Shown piece by piece: positions 10,101 to 16,100 of a DNA stretch of 17,661 bases (its first letter is position 1; each line of letters opens with the position of its first letter). The notes below the pieces were generated by a model. It saw only the letters and a list, made by a program, of their open reading frames with translations. It made no database searches and had not been told where the DNA came from. The DNA is from Parachlorella kessleri (lineage: Eukaryota > Chlorophyta > Trebouxiophyceae > Chlorellales > Chlorellaceae). The translations under genes and the position numbers were made by a program. The stretch is from contig BBXU01000568.1 in assembly GCA_001598975.1 (NCBI GenBank), forward strand, positions 1 through 17,661, given 5' to 3'.

Positions 10101-13100
10101 CTTCTCCCAGATGAGCAGCGAGGTGGAGATGGGCAGCTGGTTGACCAGGACTAGCGGGGGACCCACCAGGATCCTCCAGTCGGTCAGGGGCTCCGCCTGC
10201 ACACCATGAAGGCGACCGCCACCCCAGCCAGCCGGGGGAGCGCAGGACATCGCGTGCGCCTGTACAGCCTGTTTACCGGCAGGAGGACGCGGCGTGCTTC
10301 CTCCTCCAGTAGTTCATGCAGCCGCCACGGTGTTGCCTGGCACCCTGGGCACCTTAGAAAAGACACCTCCCTCCTTACGCAGGGCGGTGCCTGCCCTCTG
10401 ACGAGCACTACACATCCCCCGGGCAACCCACCCTCGCCGCACTGCCATGTTAGGAAACTTCTTGAGCCAGGCAGCCCGTAGGAAGCCCCTCACCTGCTTG
10501 CCCCCTGCCAGGATGTCGCTGTCCACCGTGATGCTGAACCACAGCGTGGAGGCGCCCTCGGAGCCGGGGACCACCGCCCCTGCAAGCCACACCCAGGGTC
10601 GAGTACCATTACACACTGGTGTTTGCGAAATGCGCCTCACTAGTAGAGTAACGAAGTGCGGGGCCCATGGAGCACAGCGCAGCAGGAACGCCAGCGCTGT
10701 GAGCACCAGTATGTGCATAGTCAGCCCAGGCCACCGGGTGCGGGGCCCCAAAACACCTCATTGGCTTATAGGGTGTCAAGACCAAGTGTGCCTAGATAGC
10801 CTCGCAAGGCACGCGAGCCACCTGCAAAGGCGGCAGCCGGTAAAAAAGCACATTAAGGCAGACTGACTAGAGTTGGGGCACTTGCCTGCCGGCAGGTTGG
10901 GCGCACAGTAGGCCAGGCGTGTCAGCGACTCATCCAGGCACTCCAGCTTGACTGTTTGTGGCCCCTCGGAGGCCCCCGCGCTCCAGTCGTGCACGGGGGT
11001 GGTGAGGTCCGGGTCGGCCACCGGCCGGAACTGCAGCTGGCGCCCTGCGCAGCGCACAGCACGGCACGCCTTGCCCAACTGCAGCTGGCGCCCTGCGTGT
11101 GGCACAGCGCACAGCACAACACTGCACAGCACCACCTGCCCAACTTGCGTGCTGGTAGTGGGCGCGCTGCAAGCTTTGGCAGGCGGGTGGCTCAAGCAGC
11201 CCACCACACCCTTCACCCCTGACTCCCAGCGTTTGTACCATTACATGCCGCTACGCGCTGCAGCCCCGGGCTAAGAGGGGTCCAAGCCACCAGCCCACCG
11301 CGACCAACACCCCGGCAACGAGTGACCTCACCAGCTCTCTGCCAGTCAAGCGGCAGCGGCTGCGCCCCTCCTGGCTCAACCCTCCCCAGCCAGCTGCGGT
11401 CCCGCACAGCCAGCCCCTGCTGCTGCGCGGCTGGCGCTGCTGCGCTGCGCTGTGCTGACGCCGTGGCAAGGCTGGGGCCACGCGAGGCGGAGGTGCCGGC
11501 TGCTGGACGGCGGTAGCGGAGCCACCGGCGGCTGCGGACTGTGTCAGCCAGGGAGGGCTTCTGTGCCCCTGCATGGAGTGCATGGCAATAGAAGAGGGTT
11601 GGGGATTGAAAAGGCCGCAGCAAGTCATACAGTGCACAGCTAACTCACGCCCGCTCCACACCCCTTGAGTATGTGGTATGCCACATGGAGCTCGGGATGT
11701 GGTGCCCAGAGGGACTGCACGCTGGTGACGCTGTCAACAACATAGCGTGCATCAAGACCCACACCAAGCCCCACAGTTTCGGCGCTTTGCACTTCAGGCA
11801 GCGCACACAGCACTTGCCTGGTGGTGGCGGGAACTTGAGTTGACTGAAGTCAGGGGCATACGCCCAGCCTTCCTTATCCACAGACCCCCCTCTGTCCAGG
11901 GTCCACCCACCGTCCCACTCCCAGCCGGGGGGCAGGCTAACCTGCAGGGCAGGGCAACCCAACTCCTCTGCGCGTACTGGGATGCACTTTACTCCTCAGA
12001 GGTAAAGTAATTTGGACACAGGCAATTTGACAGCAAGCACACCACCGACAGCTCAGGGGCTACCAGCAGAGGGGGCGGTGCCACACCCAGCCATGCAAAA
12101 CCATGCCAGTCATACCACTCGATAGGTCGGTCGAGGCGTGCCAGCACGGTACTGCCTGCGGTACCTGTGGCAGGTCGTCGTACTGCCTGCGCTGGTACCG
12201 GAACTTGCCGGGGTCCTCCGGCCTCAGGTTGTTGGACGACCAGCCCTTCAATGACACCCAGCTGCACATAGGCAAGCAGACACAGTAGAAGGCTGTTAAG
12301 GGAGGCTCAGGTTCCTGCCCCGCAGCAGAAAGGCAGCCCTTGACTTTCTCTGGCACACTGGCTTGGTCGCTCACAGCTAGCCTCAAAGCCAAGGTTCCCC
12401 GGCGCCTGGCCTGTAGCCACCAGCTTCTAGTACTCCACAAGGAGCCCGGTGCTGGTGGGCACAGTAATGCAGGCACAGCACACCAACCCCACCCACAATA
12501 TTAGTAACCAAATCTCATGCCTTTGTGGGGCAAGAGCGCCTACATTGGGACAGGGAAGGGCGCCTTGCCGCCCACCCTAACAACGCACACAACAAACACA
12601 CTCTCAACTTCAATGCAACCATGATGTACAAACAAGCGGAGAGGCAACCAGGGCCCAGGTAGCAGGCAGGGAGCACGCACCGCTCATTCTCAAAGACCTC
12701 CTCTTCTACCAAGTCCTTGGAGAGGGCGCCACTCACTGACCCTACAGCATGACTGGTCCAACTGGGTTGAAGAATGCGGAATCCCGCAGGTGAGCTGTGC
12801 CTGCTGCCCGTGTCACCGATTGCACCCATAGCCATGACATCTGGGAGCATTGGAGGTGAATCATAGCCTAGGGTGCCAATGTACCGGTGTACAGCCTCAA
12901 CGGTGATATGGCATGGTAGGAGGCAACCAGGCAATCTCCCTCCTTTTGACAGGCGGGCCAGGCCGGCAGCTAATATGGTTATTCGGGCGTGCATGGCGTA
13001 CATCGGATGACTTGTGCTAGTTGCAGAGCGGACCATTGCAAGGGCCTTGCTGCCAGCAGCAATGCTTTAGCATAGTGTACGAAGAATGAGCCAATGTGCC

Positions 13101-16100
13101 TGACCTGCCCTAGACGCCACCAACTGCCAGTCGCCGTCATCGACGGTCACCAGGCTGACCTCTAGCGGGAACTGGGTGTTGTTGAAGACCTGTAACAGGC
13201 AGGCGAAGGGATGAGGGCAAGGAAGGCAGATAGATCACTGGACGGCTGCCTGCCTGCGCAGTACCAGTTCCTAATCTTGGGTAAAACTTGTTGCACTGGA
13301 CCCTAGCGCCAATACTATACTGTATTTGAGAGCCACCTGATGTGGAGGGGTTGCCATCCCATGGATCTTGCCTACTGGCATGCACCCCAACCGATGCCCA
13401 GCCTGAAGCCCCCTTCGCTCCATTAGCAAGGCGACCGCTGCGCCTCTTTGCGAGCCCGTCGCCTGCAACCCAAGCCAGTCGTCTCATGCCAAGACATCCA
13501 AGTACGCAGCTCGTCACCTGGCACGGCGCCCGCAGCGTCTCCCTGCGTTGCCCCTGGTCCACAGTGGCCTCCAGCACCACCCCCTCGCTCCCCACCTTGA
13601 TGGGAGTCAGGGAGGCCACGGCACCTCCCCCTGCAGGCTACCCACAAAGAATGTTGAGCCAGGACCCGTTGCAGACGATTTGGACACCAGCCGTTGCAGC
13701 AAATGCAAGATGCGGGGGATGTCATGCATCAGCGATACATGACCAAGCGCGACCACACGGCCGGGAAGGACGTGAGGAGAACAGGTGACCACAAGCACGC
13801 CAGCCTACTGCTGATACCCTCAACGGCTGCAAGCTTTGACTAGCCTGTTGCTTTGACTAGCCTGTTGCATCTTGATATGATATGCTATCGGCAGCGGTGT
13901 GGAAGCGGCGGTCTCCTGCCAGCAAGCCGAGACAAGGGTACCATGAGAATCATGCGTCCCGCCAGGCACATGACATCCGTGTGCACGCCACAGCCTGCGC
14001 AATGCACAGCTCTGCCGGTCCCAGGGTCACCCATCCACGCCGCACCTGACCCCTTCTGCTGCCCCGAGGTGGGTACCACTGCCCAGACGCCAGGGTTGGT
14101 GGCCAGGCACAGCGCTCGCTGGCCCGCCGTGGACTCTGCCCACACAGTGCTGGTACCGGCAGGCCTGGCGGCGCCCCCGTCCTCGTGCCACTGGTGTTGG
14201 AGCATGTAGGCGGCTTGCAGGGTGAAGCCCCCCTGCGAGGCGGGGCTACCGAGTATGTGAGGGGCTTGCAGGGTGAGTTGTGCATGGCGGGCCAGCAGGG
14301 GTTTGCCTGTGGCGCTTTGCGCTTTGCAAAGGGCGGACACCTGCATGCTGCATGCCAGCTAGATGTTTATTGCCTGCTGTTCCCGCCCGTTCCATGCTGG
14401 GGCCGGCCCAACCCTGCCACGATCATGTATATACAAGGTAGGGCGCAGCCACGTTTACTGTGGCCCACCTGATCAAGCTCCACGTCAGCTTCCTGCTTCT
14501 CCCGCTCCTTCAGCTTGGAAACTGCCGGCAGCATCACCTTCCCGAAACCCAGAAGAGCGCCACTGCCGCCCTCCGCCGCCACGTCCCACACCTCGAACAC
14601 AAGCGCCAGAACGGTCCCTGCAAGAACACAAGCACCAGCGCGGAGGGCGGGGTGGATAGATATCCACCATCAGCTTCAGTAGCACAGCAGGAAAGGTGCT
14701 GGCAGTGACACCAAGCCAACCTGCAAGTGCGATACAGTTATCTGCCCCGCCCTTGGTGTCTACAAACCCCCGAGGGCCGCCTCGCTTCACATTTCACGCT
14801 GCAAAGCACGAAGACCGATGGGCTGCCACCCCTTGCTGGCCGTTCTTCCCATCAGACCCCCGGCTGCATGCTGCTGCTACAGTTGCCGCACCAGTTGGCG
14901 CTACAGTTACACAACCAACACGCACCTGGCTTGATGGGGATAGGCAGCACCAGGCGCTCTTTCCATGCAACCGAGGACTTGCCAGCGTCCCACGGCACGG
15001 CACGTGTGCGGAAGGGAGCGCCTGAAGAGGACAGGCATACGCCAGGTTCAGCATGCAGCGCGCTTGAATCCGACCTGGGGACCCAGTAGTGCATGTATGG
15101 CACGCCCTCCGAACGGAGTAAGTGACCATTCCAGCCTGACAGGTAGTCGCACATCACCACAGCCTCCTAGGCTCAATGAGGCCCCCTTCAGCCTGGTCAT
15201 CGAGTGAGTGTGGAAGGAAAGTGCGATGTTACGAGTGGCATATACTGTTACCTGCCCATAAACCCAGACCCACATGCCCACCCTCACACTCCAGCAGACA
15301 TATCGACTCTGCACCTGCAAGGGCCTCCACATTGTCCACTCCTGTCCCTGCAGGGCAGCACTACAGATACCCACAACCAGCCGATCTGCCGCCGTCCAGC
15401 TTCTTCCTCGGGAACCCACCCCTGGCTCTTGGCCCCCCTCCAGCCCTGCACGCCCCTCTCGCGAAAAACACGCCCGCCCCGCCGCTCACCTTGCACCGCC
15501 CCCGCCGCAGGCTGCTCCGCCGCGCCCTCCAGCCGTGCCGAGCAGTACAGCTGGGCCTTGTCAGCGACCGTACCGCTCCCCGTACCGCCCGCCACCAGCT
15601 CCCGTACATCCACCAGCAGCAGATCATGGGGCTTGGCCTCCCTAGCCCGCGTGGCGGCGGTCACCCCTGCCAGGCCCTCCGGCTGCCGGGTGGGGAAGCG
15701 GGGGAGAGGCTTGATCACGGGGACGGGCTGGCTGGTTGGGAGCTCCACTGTGCGCCTGCACAGTTCAACAAACGGGCATCTTGTCAACACCTCCGTGTGG
15801 CGAGCCCCGCCCCAACAGACACACTTGTGTGGTTTTTTCTTCTGTGTGAAGTCAAGGCTGAACATCCAGGCTAGGGTCTAGCTCGGCGCCCCCTCCCCTA
15901 CTTGCCAGGTGGCACGCAAGGACCAGCAGGCAGACACGATGGCAATGAGGGGCCGAGCCATCACTCGGGCCAGCAGAAACCGAATGGCACTGCAAGGCAT
16001 TGGCCCACACGGACCCAGCTGCAGCACACTCCCAGCATCCCCACCGTCTCCACGCAAAGCCAGAGAGCAGTGAGTACGCAATAGCCAAACTGCTAAGGAA

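Noticed and set aside
15176..15881. Two long plus-strand open frames (over 220 codons)
   Set aside because: They run antisense over VPS13 exon 4, with Pro/Ala/Arg-rich low-complexity translation typical of the reverse of GC-rich coding DNA, and show no domain.
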